A stretch of DNA of 15,700 nt from CAZMFZ01 sp046152935 (GCA_046152935.1 JBJXGB010000036.1:1-15700); one strand, 5' to 3'; numbered from the stretch's first letter, positions 1 to 6,735 are shown. The notes: a model not told the origin generated them from the sequence alone. A program made the numbers and translations.

Positions 1-51
1 TTTAAGAAGATCAAAGATCGTTTTTTTGAAAGCAAGACTTGTCCCGTTTTT
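1..51 (+). repeat. Direct repeat, copy 1 (left of hicAB)
   Basis: Bases 1-31 are identical to 910-940. The next eight bases differ at four positions, and 40-51 (TGTCCCGTTTTT) again match 949-960, giving 47 of 51 identical. After a 3-base length difference, TCACAACTTC matches once more (59-68 and 965-974). The copy touches the window edge, so its true left end is not visible. Together with copy 2 it brackets the hairpin block and the hicAB pair. Confidence 0.85.
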
Positions 52-362
52 CAAGGGATCACAACTTCGTTGTGTGAAGACACAAACCAAGGCTAAGACA
101 TCTATGTTCGGGATGTATAATCGCTACTGTTGATTCGTGAGCACACGAACCAAGGCGTTAGAAATCATAGTGTGCGTATGTGAAAACACCAAGGCAAGTT
201 GACAAACCTTGGTCTGTCCAACGGTAGAACAACAAGATGTTTCGATCTGTCTGGGGACAGACCGAGAAAACAAAAACTATAGTGTGCGTTGGTGAAAACA
301 CCAACACAGGCGAGAATAAGAGGATCTGACACAGTTTATTTTACATACCCATGGGCACGAAT
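1..362. repeat. Gene-free block of small hairpins and diverged tandem repeats
   Basis: No convincing coding frame lies here. Instead there is a series of short hairpins with four-base loops: TTGTGT-GAAG-ACACAA (70-85), TTCGTG-AGCA-CACGAA (134-149), TCTGTC-TGGG-GACAGA (246-261) and GTTGGTG-AAAA-CACCAAC (288-305). A weaker GTG-AAAA-CAC lies at 180-189. Several are followed by ACCAAGGC or a variant (86-93, 149-156, 188-195, and ACCGAG at 261-266). The 11-mer ATAGTGTGCGT occurs at 167-177 and 279-289, and the hairpins at 134 and 246 are also 112 bp apart, so part of the block is an old 112-bp tandem duplication. Longer dyads are ACCAAGG/CCTTGGT (188-194/207-213) and GGTCTGTCC/GGACAGACC (211-219/255-263). 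Function is unknown. On the minus strand it lies just downstream of hicB and may be its 3' untranslated region or a decayed mobile repeat. Confidence 0.7.
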
Positions 363-578
363 CTACATAGCAAGAACCATAACTTCGCTTTCAGTTTCAC
401 CGAAAGGAAAGGGCAAATTTTCTTCCTTAAGCCCCTCGAGATGGAATGTAATGGCTTCAAAAATATGTTGCTCTGCCATTAATTTCGTATCTCCCGAAGC
501 GACTACACCTGGCAAATCGGGCACATATACCGAATATCCTGTGCTTGTTTTCTCAAATACTACCAAATATTTTACCAT
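363..578 (-). CDS. hicB: HicB-family antitoxin, short form
   Basis: This 71-residue protein should be the antitoxin that binds and blocks HicA, the mRNA-cleaving toxin encoded immediately upstream. The start MVKYLVVFEK, followed by GYSVYVPDLPGVVASGDT (residues 14-31) and AEQHIFEAITFHLEGL, is the typical HicB fold: a degenerate RNase H-like strand-strand-helix with a PDLPG turn. The protein ends soon after this fold, so there is no room for the C-terminal ribbon-helix-helix or helix-turn-helix DNA-binding domain that many HicB proteins carry. Autoregulation, if any, must then work differently or through another protein. The ATG lies one base after the hicA stop codon, so the two are almost certainly co-transcribed and translationally coupled. 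Downstream is the hairpin block at 1-362. Confidence 0.88.
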   Translation of the reverse strand: MVKYLVVFEKTSTGYSVYVPDLPGVVASGDTKLMAEQHIFEAITFHLEGLKEENLPFPFGETESEVMVLAM

Positions 579-579
579 G

Positions 580-768
580 CTACTTTAGTTTTGCTTGCGT
601 TAATATACTATTTAATGTGCCTTGCGCTATCTCGTCCGATAGTTTATGGGCTGCTATGGTTACCAATCCTGCTTTTGTAGGGTGTTTAAATTGCCTATGG
701 CTTCCTTTTTGCCTTACTTGCATCCAACCATCATTCTCTATCATCGTGATGATTTCTTTGAATTTCAT
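580..768 (-). CDS. hicA: HicA-family mRNA interferase toxin
   Basis: This is a 62-residue toxin of the HicA/YcfA double-stranded-RNA-binding-fold family, which cleaves mRNA and arrests growth when its antitoxin is lost. The diagnostic pattern is visible: helix one (KFKEIITMIENDGW, residues 2-15), then GSHRQFKHP (22-30) with the catalytic histidine H24, then VTIAAH and the closing helix GTLNSILTQAKLK. Length is normal for the family. It is the first gene of the pair, with hicB one base further on, the usual toxin-first order. A possible -7 element, TATATTTA, lies only a few bases upstream (775-782, minus), which would give a very short leader. The pair is flanked by direct repeats at 1-51 and 910-960, compatible with past mobility but not proof of it. 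Confidence 0.92.
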   Translation of the reverse strand: MKFKEIITMIENDGWMQVRQKGSHRQFKHPTKAGLVTIAAHKLSDEIAQGTLNSILTQAKLK

Positions 769-909
769 AATAAGTAAATATAAAGATTATTTTTTATTGC
801 TGTCGGGTGTTTTTTCGTATTTGTTGGTTTGATGTGGTGTCTGGAGTTTCCTCTAAAAACAAAAAAATAAAAGTCTATAAAATAGGTTGGTGAAAACCAG
901 TAGCCGTTG

Positions 910-960
910 TTTAAGAAGATCAAAGATCGTTTTTTTGAAATCGAGCCATGTCCCGTTTTT
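910..960 (+). repeat. Direct repeat, copy 2 (right of hicAB)
   Basis: This is the second copy of the 51-bp repeat at 1-51, 47 of 51 identical, in the same orientation and 909 bp away. It contains GATC-AAA-GATC and a seven-T run. Just before it, at 886-900, is a shortened version of the GTTGGTGAAAAC hairpin seen at 288-305. The hairpin family and the direct repeat therefore occur together on both sides of hicAB. No transposase or recombinase is visible. Confidence 0.85.
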
Positions 961-1047
961 GAGCTCACAACTTCTTGCAGTTTCTATTGCCAACTTATTG
1001 TGGCACAAAGAAAGAAGGAAATACTCACAAGAATTAAATTCAAAAAT

Positions 1048-1419
1048 CTAAACTACCCCAATATACAACCCTGTTTCTCTAAGTTCAACCTTAAAAATAT
1101 CCACGCCTAGGCCTGTTCCTTGACCTGAAGTTTCATGGCCCAACTGTAAATCAAATCTGTACCCATGCCAAGGACAGACAATTTCACCAAAAACATTACA
1201 ATTCCCTTTTGAGAGCGAAATGCCAAGATGTGGGCATGCATCTTGCACCGCAAAATAGCCTTTGTTGGTTCGCGTTAGGCAGATTTTTCGTTCTTCAATC
1301 TGCACAAGAACCGCTTTGTTTAAAGGTATATTTTTAATGGCATCAGCTTCAGACTCAAAAACCTGAAACCATCGCCATTTTTCCTCATTTCCACCAAGTA
1401 ATTTGTCAAACAAACCCAT
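1048..1419 (-). CDS. Rieske [2Fe-2S] ferredoxin-like protein
   Basis: This small soluble electron-transfer protein of 123 residues has both halves of the Rieske cluster motif: C62-P-H64-L-G and C82-P-W-H85-G-Y-R-F, with 17 residues between H64 and C82. These two Cys and two His bind a 2Fe-2S cluster. The length and the absence of a membrane anchor or catalytic domain fit the stand-alone Rieske group, close to NirD-like small subunits and the ferredoxins of ring-hydroxylating oxygenases, rather than cytochrome bc1 Rieske proteins. No partner reductase or oxygenase lies nearby, so the redox partner is unknown. The ATG start gives MGLFDKLLGG before the domain. It is divergent from cysN across a 115-bp spacer. 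A link with sulfate assimilation is only a guess from position. Confidence 0.9.
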   Translation of the reverse strand: MGLFDKLLGGNEEKWRWFQVFESEADAIKNIPLNKAVLVQIEERKICLTRTNKGYFAVQDACPHLGISLSKGNCNVFGEIVCPWHGYRFDLQLGHETSGQGTGLGVDIFKVELRETGLYIGVV

Positions 1420-1499
1420 TTTCTAACTGCTTATTATGTGATAATTTGAGATTGCGTAAAAAACTACCATCTCAGAACCTGAATCTCTAAAGTGTAAAC

Positions 1500-1507
1500 T
1501 ATATTTG
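1500..1507 (+). promoter_or_regulatory. Candidate -7 promoter element of cysN (TATATTTG)
   Basis: TATATTTG matches the Bacteroidota primary-sigma -7 consensus TAnnTTTG exactly and lies 27 bp before the cysN ATG, giving a leader of roughly 20 bases. No good -33 TTG at the usual distance is visible, so the call rests on this one element. The in-frame TTG at 1505 lies inside the element, which argues against using it as the start codon. Confidence 0.5.
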
Positions 1508-1534
1508 CACAAAAATAGAACGAAAACCAAAAGC

Positions 1535-2794
1535 ATGAACAATTATTTGGATATGGATTTGCTGCGATTTACAACCGCAGGCAGCGTAGATGATGGAAAA
1601 AGCACATTAATAGGAAGATTATTATTTGATACAAAATCAATATTTGCAGATCAATTAGAAGCCATTGAGGCCACAAGCAAGCGAAAAGGCAATGAATATG
1701 TAGATTTATCTCTACTTACTGATGGATTAAGAGATGAAAGAGCGCAAGGAATAACCATAGATGTGGCTTACAGATATTTTGCTACGCCCAAAAGAAAATT
1801 CATCATTGCCGATACGCCAGGCCACATCCAATATACCCGAAACATGGTTACGGGTGCATCTACAGCCAATTTGGCTATCATATTAATAGACGCTAGAAAA
1901 GGTGTAATCGAACAGACATTTCGCCATTCAATTATTGCTTCGCTTCTGAAAATCAAGCATATTGTTGTGTGCGTAAATAAAATGGATTTGGTAGAATTTG
2001 ACCAATCTGTTTTTGAAAATATCAAAGCTGAATACAAGGCATTTGCAGATAAACTAGAGATTAATGACGTTCATTTTATTCCAATTTCAGCACTTCTGGG
2101 CGATAATGTGGTAGATAGATCAGAAAAAACCACTTGGTATACTGGCCAAACATTGATTGAAACGCTGGAAACTGTCAATATCGATAACGATGTAAATCTT
2201 GAAGATAGTCGTTTTCCGGTCCAATATGTAGTAAGGCCACAATCGACTCAGTTTCATGATTATAGAGGCTACGCTGGCAGAATTGATAGTGGTGTTTTTA
2301 ATGTAGGAGATGAAATAATAGCAATGAATTCGGGTTTGAAATCGAAAATAAAGTCAATTGATTTCTCAGATAAATCCATAAGGCAAGCATTTGCACCATC
2401 TTCTGTTTGCATGACATTGGAGGATGAGATTGATATAAGTAGAGGAGATATGCTTGTTAGGTCAAATGATTTGCCAAAATCGGGTCAGGAAATTGAGTTG
2501 ATGGTTTGTTGGCTTACCGAAAAGAAATTGCAACCCAATGGCAAATATCTGATTCGCCATACTACCAAAGAGGCCAAATGCATTGTAAAATCGATCGATT
2601 ATAAGTTGAATATCAACACTTTAGATAAAATAGAAGACGATAAAAGTATTGGTGTAAATGAAATTGGCAAAATAATGATCAAGACTTCTTCGCCATTATT
2701 TTACGATTCATATAGTAAAAACAGAAATACTGGAAGTGTGATTTTGATCGATGAATTTACAAATGAAACAGTAGGTGCAGGGATGATTATTTAA
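1535..2794 (+). CDS. cysN: Sulfate adenylyltransferase subunit 1 (CysN GTPase)
   Basis: CysN is the GTPase subunit of ATP sulfurylase; GTP hydrolysis drives formation of adenosine 5'-phosphosulfate from ATP and sulfate by its partner CysD in the cytoplasm. From the ATG at 1535 the protein has 419 residues. The G1 P-loop GSVDDGKST is at 16-24, the switch I region GITIDVAYRYF near 72-82, G3 DTPGH at 93-97 and G4 NKMD at 148-151. EF-Tu-like beta-barrel domains fill the second half. Length fits CysN without a fused APS kinase (CysC) domain. A TTG ten codons upstream (1505) lies inside the promoter-like TATATTTG, so the ATG, which leads directly into MDLLRFTTAGSVDDGKS, is preferred. The oddity is that no cysD lies next door: upstream is a divergent Rieske gene and downstream is coaD, 17 bp away and probably co-transcribed. 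Confidence 0.93.
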   Translation: MNNYLDMDLLRFTTAGSVDDGKSTLIGRLLFDTKSIFADQLEAIEATSKRKGNEYVDLSLLTDGLRDERAQGITIDVAYRYFATPKRKFIIADTPGHIQYTRNMVTGASTANLAIILIDARKGVIEQTFRHSIIASLLKIKHIVVCVNKMDLVEFDQSVFENIKAEYKAFADKLEINDVHFIPISALLGDNVVDRSEKTTWYTGQTLIETLETVNIDNDVNLEDSRFPVQYVVRPQSTQFHDYRGYAGRIDSGVFNVGDEIIAMNSGLKSKIKSIDFSDKSIRQAFAPSSVCMTLEDEIDISRGDMLVRSNDLPKSGQEIELMVCWLTEKKLQPNGKYLIRHTTKEAKCIVKSIDYKLNINTLDKIEDDKSIGVNEIGKIMIKTSSPLFYDSYSKNRNTGSVILIDEFTNETVGAGMII

Positions 2795-2811
2795 ACCTTA
2801 ATTTAAGAAAA

Positions 2812-3264
2812 TTGAAACGTATAGCCCTATTTCCTGGCTCATTCGACCCTTTCACAAATGGTCATTTCGATATTGTGGTTCGTGGACTAACACTTTTTGA
2901 TGAAATTGTAATTGCTGTTGGGCACAATACAACCAAGAAAAGATATTTTGAAGTAGAATTGATGGTTTCTAAAATCAATGATCTCTTTGCTGACAGAAAA
3001 GAAGTATCTGTAGTTATTTATAATGAACTAACTTCTGAATTTGCCAAAAAAAAAGGAGCCCATTTTTTGCTTAGAGGGCTTAGGAATACAACCGATTTCG
3101 AATATGAAAATGGTATTTCGCAGGTAAATCGACATCTTAATCAGAATTTAGAAACCGTTTTTTTAATAACATCGCCAGAATTTGCTTCAATAAGCTCTTC
3201 GATTATTAGGGAATTGCACAAATATGGCGCAGATACATCGCCTTTTTTGCCCTATAAGTTGTAA
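2812..3264 (+). CDS. coaD: Phosphopantetheine adenylyltransferase (CoaD)
   Basis: CoaD carries out the fourth step of coenzyme A synthesis: ATP plus 4'-phosphopantetheine gives dephospho-CoA and pyrophosphate. The 150-residue protein shows the nucleotidyltransferase signature: GSFDPFTNGH at 9-18 with the T/HxGH motif TNGH, RGLR at 88-91, and SISSSIIRE at 126-134. The start is TTG at 2812. No in-frame ATG precedes it, and the next internal methionine (residue 51) would remove the GSFDP motif, so TTG is well supported. It follows cysN by 17 bp in the same direction. The gene is convergent with hisD, whose stop is 7 bp away, with no visible terminator between. A run of nine A at 3046-3054 encodes part of AKKKG and keeps the frame open. 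Function is close to certain; the pairing with cysN is probably just chromosomal. Confidence 0.95.
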   Translation: MKRIALFPGSFDPFTNGHFDIVVRGLTLFDEIVIAVGHNTTKKRYFEVELMVSKINDLFADRKEVSVVIYNELTSEFAKKKGAHFLLRGLRNTTDFEYENGISQVNRHLNQNLETVFLITSPEFASISSSIIRELHKYGADTSPFLPYKL

Positions 3265-3271
3265 ATTATGC

Positions 3272-4564
3272 CTAAATCTTGTTTTTCAGACTCTCCAATC
3301 TAATTGTCACTGCATTTTTATGTGCATCGAGCATTTCGTTAGCAGCCAAAGTTTCAATTGTGGGTCCAATATTTTTTAACCCCTCTTCGCTTATCGATTG
3401 AAAGGTAATTTTTTTGTAAAACGTGTCGAGCGAAACGCCACTGTAGGCAGTAGCGTAGCCATTGGTAGGCAATGTATGGTTTGTGCCAGAAGCATAGTCA
3501 CCAGCAGCTTCAGGCGTATATTTTCCTAAAAAGATAGAACCTGCATTTACTATTTTGTCACCGATCAATTCGTCATTTCTTGTGGAAATAATCAAATGCT
3601 CCGGAGCATAGGCATTGATAATTTCTATTGCCTCTTCATCATCTTTTACCAAAATAGCCTTGCTATTTTCCAACGCCTTGCTTGCAAAATTCACTCTGGG
3701 TAAGCTTAAAAGCTGCTTTTCAGTTTCAATAATCGTTTCATTTATCAAACCAATATCTGTGCTTACCAAGATCACCTGGCTATCTGCACCATGCTCGGCT
3801 TGCGAAAGCAAATCGGCTGCCACAAAAGAAGGATTGGCTGATTCATCGGCAAAAATAGCTACCTCCGAAGGACCAGCAGGCATATCTATCGCAATTCCAT
3901 CTTTATTTACCAATTGCTTGGCCGCCATCACATACTGATTTCCTGGTCCAAATATTTTATACACTTGAGGAATGCTCTCTGTACCATAGGCCATCGCTGC
4001 AATAGCCTGACTACCACCCACTTTGAAGATTTTTGCAACGCCACATAATTGAGCTGCATACAAAATTGCAGGATGAATATCACCATTTTTATCTGGTGGC
4101 GTGCAAAGTATCATCTCTGCGCAGTCAGCTATTTTTGCAGGTATTGCCAACATTAATATCGTTGAAAACAATGGTGCCGTACCTCCTGGAATATAAAAAC
4201 CAACTTTTTGAATGCCAACACTTTTTCGCCAACATACAACACCGGGCATGGTCTCACTTTTTTCAATTGGTGTCTTTTGTGCAAAGTGAAATTTATAAAT
4301 ATTATCGTATGCAATTGCTAGAGCCTTTTTAAGTTCGTCACTTATTTGGTTTGAAGCCGCTACTATTTCTGCATTTGTTACTATTAGGGAATCAATCTTT
4401 ACTTGATCGAATTTTTCTGTCAATTCAAATAGCGCTTTGTCTCCGCCATGTTTCACAGCCTTTAACACGGGAATTACTTCTTTTTCAATCGCTTCAAAGC
4501 TTTTTATTGGTCTTTGAAGTATTGATCTCCAATCGTTTCTTGAAGGATATTGAATCAGTTGCAT
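3272..4564 (-). CDS. hisD: Histidinol dehydrogenase (HisD)
   Basis: HisD makes the last two steps of histidine synthesis, oxidising L-histidinol through the aldehyde to L-histidine with two NAD+. The 430-residue length is normal. Every key residue of the zinc enzyme can be found: Q255 and H258 (SQAEHG), D356 (AAGDYASG) and H415 as zinc ligands, and E322-H323 (YAPEHL) as the catalytic acid-base pair. These sit at a constant offset of four from the E. coli positions. The signature PAGPSEVAIFAD is at 229-240. Its ATG begins at the base directly after the TAA of the glycosyltransferase gene, so it is the third or fourth gene of a minus-strand operon that starts with a lipid kinase. No other his gene is in the window, so the histidine genes are dispersed in this genome or hisD has moved. 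Confidence 0.96.
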   Translation of the reverse strand: MQLIQYPSRNDWRSILQRPIKSFEAIEKEVIPVLKAVKHGGDKALFELTEKFDQVKIDSLIVTNAEIVAASNQISDELKKALAIAYDNIYKFHFAQKTPIEKSETMPGVVCWRKSVGIQKVGFYIPGGTAPLFSTILMLAIPAKIADCAEMILCTPPDKNGDIHPAILYAAQLCGVAKIFKVGGSQAIAAMAYGTESIPQVYKIFGPGNQYVMAAKQLVNKDGIAIDMPAGPSEVAIFADESANPSFVAADLLSQAEHGADSQVILVSTDIGLINETIIETEKQLLSLPRVNFASKALENSKAILVKDDEEAIEIINAYAPEHLIISTRNDELIGDKIVNAGSIFLGKYTPEAAGDYASGTNHTLPTNGYATAYSGVSLDTFYKKITFQSISEEGLKNIGPTIETLAANEMLDAHKNAVTIRLESLKNKI

Positions 4565-5665
4565 TTATAGGGACTCTAATACGTTTGCTAATCTTTTTTT
4601 ATAGGCATCGAAGCCAAAATACTCTATAACCTTTTGTTGCAGAATTGTTTTATCCCACGCAGATAATGGATTTTCAAATGCTTTAAATATTGCTGTTTCA
4701 ATTTCTTCCTTGCTATCAGGATTGATCAAATAGCCTAATTCACCGTTTCTAAGAGCATCTACGCTGCCATCTTTATTCCCTGCTATCACTTTCAAACCAC
4801 ATGCCATGGCTTCGATAAACACAATACCAAAGCCTTCTTTCTTACTTGGCATAATAAACAAATCGGCTAATAAATAGTGATCTGTTAATTCTAAATCATT
4901 AACATAGCCAGTTAAGAAAACATTTTTTTCCAACTGATGTGTTTTGATCATTAGGTTAATTCGTTGTTTTTCTGCTTCATCGTATTTGCCGCCAATCAAA
5001 TAAATAAGATTTAAGTCTGTTAGCTTTCCCAACACATCAATTACCAAATCGTAGCCTTTGTAAAGCTCTGAAGATGAGAGCCTTGCAATAGTTACTAGCA
5101 CCTTATTATTCGGCTTTATTCCATATCTATCGATCAAATATTTTGGTTTAGTAAATGTAGATGGTAATTTTAAAAATGGATCTATGGTGTTGTGAAAAAC
5201 AACAATTTTTAGAGGATCAATGGAATGATTCTTAGAAATCACGTCTTTGGTAAATTGGCTCACAGCTAAAATCGAATCGCAATTTTCCAAAATTGCACGG
5301 CCGAAAAATGAAAGTGGTCGCCATACTTCAATGCCGTGTGTAATTAAAATGACCTTTTTTTGCGGAAATAATAATTTTATTGTCCAGCCGAGCGAAGCCA
5401 AATTAATGTGTCCCAAGATGACAACATCAAAGTTAAACGAAGAAATTAAGGTGCTAAGGAAGAAAAAAAATTTATTTAACCCATTGATAAACAAGGACTT
5501 CTCTATGTATTTTTCATCAATATTGCTGTCGTAGGGCGAAGAAATAGATAATTGGATGGCTTTTTGATTGTGCAAATCGTGCAATGCCTTTATAAAACAT
5601 CGATTGAATTTCTGAATTCCTCCATTTCCAGAAAATGCTACCAGATATGTAAAAAGTACTTTCAA
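4565..5665 (-). CDS. Family 4 (GT-B) glycosyltransferase
   Basis: This 366-residue cytoplasmic or membrane-associated glycosyltransferase transfers a sugar from a nucleotide-activated donor, with retention, to an unknown acceptor. The N-terminal half has the glycine-rich turn SGNGGIQKFN (12-21). ITHGIEVW follows at 108-115 and VSQFTKDVI at 135-143. The C-terminal half carries VTIARL (191-196), KGYDL (203-207), LTGYV (251-255) and the GT4 donor-site motif EGFGIVFIE at 277-285, the EX7E pair. The start is TTG at 5665, needed to give KVLFTYL, and no in-frame ATG is upstream. This TTG overlaps the TGA of a small ORF in TTGA, suggesting translational coupling. The stop touches the hisD ATG. With a lipid kinase upstream, a glycolipid or cell-surface glycan role is plausible but not shown. 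Confidence 0.88.
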   Translation of the reverse strand: MKVLFTYLVAFSGNGGIQKFNRCFIKALHDLHNQKAIQLSISSPYDSNIDEKYIEKSLFINGLNKFFFFLSTLISSFNFDVVILGHINLASLGWTIKLLFPQKKVILITHGIEVWRPLSFFGRAILENCDSILAVSQFTKDVISKNHSIDPLKIVVFHNTIDPFLKLPSTFTKPKYLIDRYGIKPNNKVLVTIARLSSSELYKGYDLVIDVLGKLTDLNLIYLIGGKYDEAEKQRINLMIKTHQLEKNVFLTGYVNDLELTDHYLLADLFIMPSKKEGFGIVFIEAMACGLKVIAGNKDGSVDALRNGELGYLINPDSKEEIETAIFKAFENPLSAWDKTILQQKVIEYFGFDAYKKRLANVLESL

Positions 5666-5784
5666 TTGTATGAGTGTAAAGTAGAAGTTGATACCAGCAA
5701 AACAACTTTGCCAATTTGAATTCTAAATGGAAATAAAAAGTAACTGATCGTGAAGCCGATAAATTGACCTACGCCAAAAAACAT
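5662..5784 (-). CDS. Possible 40-residue membrane peptide between lipid kinase and glycosyltransferase
   Basis: An ATG at 5784 opens a frame of 40 codons ending in TGA at 5662-5664. The peptide is mostly hydrophobic, with MFFGVGQFIGFTISYFLFPF as its first 20 residues, then RIQIGK and VVLLVSTST, which looks like one or two membrane segments. Its stop overlaps the TTG start of the glycosyltransferase. A GTG in the same frame at 5814 would lengthen it to 50 residues and overlap the end of the lipid kinase gene by 11 bases, closing the only gap in this operon. These end-to-end contacts favour a real gene, but the short length and A+T-rich sequence mean chance is possible. I recognise no family. 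It may also be the remnant of a longer membrane protein. Confidence 0.4.
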   Translation of the reverse strand: MFFGVGQFIGFTISYFLFPFRIQIGKVVLLVSTSTLHSYN

Positions 5785-5803
5785 TCTATTGCACGAAAAA
5801 CCC

Positions 5804-6697
5804 TCAATTATCACCCAAAATAAGCAAATTGAGGCTATTCGGAACTATTTCTACTGTAATGTCTCTGCCAGATTGAAATGGCTCGCCATCCAAATGAATA
5901 TCGCCAGCAGATTCACGATGCACAGTTATCACTTTGGCTTTCACAGATTCTACATACATCGAATCATTTATACCACCAGTAAAGAGCTTAAAACCCAATT
6001 CGATAATATTCAATGGCGGAAATGGCTTCATGATGCACAAATCAATCATTCCGTCTGTCATGCTTGCAGATGGAGCGATGAAAGCATTGTTTCCATATTG
6101 CGAAGAATTGGCAAAAGTGATCAGAAAAGCATTATTATCGAGTTTTACACCATCGGCAGTAATGGCATAGTTTTGTGATTTATAATTTTTAAACTCGTTT
6201 ACTGTCATATTAAAATAGGTAGAGAAACCTCTTTTACCGTGTTTATTTTCCGAAAAAAGTTTGCCAATATGGGCATCAAAGCCTACACCAGAGGCATTGA
6301 TGAATGGCATATTGTTTAATTTGCACGTATCTATTCGCTTCACATTTGGGTTGTTGAGCAATCGCACTGCTCCTGCCATTTGCATTGGTATCTTATTGTG
6401 CCTTGCCAAGCCATTTCCAGAACCTTGCGGCAATATTCCCATATTAAATTCTGTCCCTATCAAGGCTTTTGCTACTTCATTTACCGTCCCATCGCCTCCT
6501 ACGGCAATAAAATCAGTAAATCCCCTTTTGATACCATCCACAGCAATCGAGGTGGCATGCTCTGGACCGTTGGTGTAAATAAGTTCGTAATGTGCATCTT
6601 TTAACTCTTTTTTTAACAATGTTGGTAAAAACGATTTGTCTTTGCCTCCCGAAATCGGATTTACAATAAATAATTTTTTAGATACTAAAGTTGACAT
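5804..6697 (-). CDS. YegS/DagK-family lipid kinase
   Basis: This is a 297-residue cytoplasmic kinase of the diacylglycerol kinase catalytic family, acting at the inner membrane face on diacylglycerol or a related lipid with ATP. It shows, in order, the opening NPISGG at 13-18, the nucleotide-binding GGDGTVNE at 67-74, and the loop PQGSGNGLAR at 90-99. The C-terminal beta-sandwich ends with HLDGEPFQSG. Length is normal for YegS/BmrU-like proteins. The substrate cannot be told from sequence: diacylglycerol, phosphatidylglycerol and sphingoid bases are all used by relatives. Sphingoid bases deserve thought because many Bacteroidota make sphingolipids. It is the first gene of the minus-strand operon leading to the glycosyltransferase and hisD, and is divergent from the TlpA-type gene. 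Confidence 0.9.
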   Translation of the reverse strand: MSTLVSKKLFIVNPISGGKDKSFLPTLLKKELKDAHYELIYTNGPEHATSIAVDGIKRGFTDFIAVGGDGTVNEVAKALIGTEFNMGILPQGSGNGLARHNKIPMQMAGAVRLLNNPNVKRIDTCKLNNMPFINASGVGFDAHIGKLFSENKHGKRGFSTYFNMTVNEFKNYKSQNYAITADGVKLDNNAFLITFANSSQYGNNAFIAPSASMTDGMIDLCIMKPFPPLNIIELGFKLFTGGINDSMYVESVKAKVITVHRESAGDIHLDGEPFQSGRDITVEIVPNSLNLLILGDN

Positions 6698-6735
6698 TAT
6701 TTGTAGTTGAATTGTGGTTGCCTATCTGTGGATGG

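Noticed and set aside
288..305. Integron attC site beside a toxin-antitoxin cassette
   Set aside because: GTTGGTG/CACCAAC does not fit the core GTTRRRY / RYYYAAC at the sixth or first base, there is no paired L box structure, and no integrase is visible.
1..362. CRISPR array
   Set aside because: The repeated units are hairpins of changing sequence at uneven spacing (64, 112 bp), not identical 25-40 bp repeats with unique spacers, and no cas gene is present.
289..588. 99-codon plus-strand ORF opposite hicB
   Set aside because: It is the antisense frame of hicB. The minus-strand HicB reading has clear family motifs and this one has none.
998..1008. TTGTGGCACAA dyad downstream of the Rieske gene as a terminator
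   Set aside because: The arms leave a one-base centre, so no hairpin can form from it, and the alternative TGCCA/TGGCA stem (988-1005) is only five bases with no T run.
907..1110. 67-codon plus-strand ORF through the right direct repeat
   Set aside because: Both repeat copies are open in this frame for a short way, but copy 1 stops soon after and the peptides diverge completely outside the repeat. There is no sign of coding constraint.
1505..1534. Upstream TTG start for cysN
   Set aside because: The TTG is inside the TATATTTG promoter-like element, and the extra ten residues (HKNRTKTKS-type) are not part of the GTPase domain.
3046..3054. A9 run in coaD as a phase-variable switch
   Set aside because: The gene is essential in nearly all bacteria, the frame is intact and the protein full length, so on-off slippage is implausible. 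Runs of this length are also expected in A+T-rich DNA.
5517..5714. 65-codon minus-strand ORF overlapping the glycosyltransferase start
   Set aside because: Most of it lies inside the glycosyltransferase gene in another frame and shows no recognisable features. The 5662-5784 frame fits the operon junctions better.
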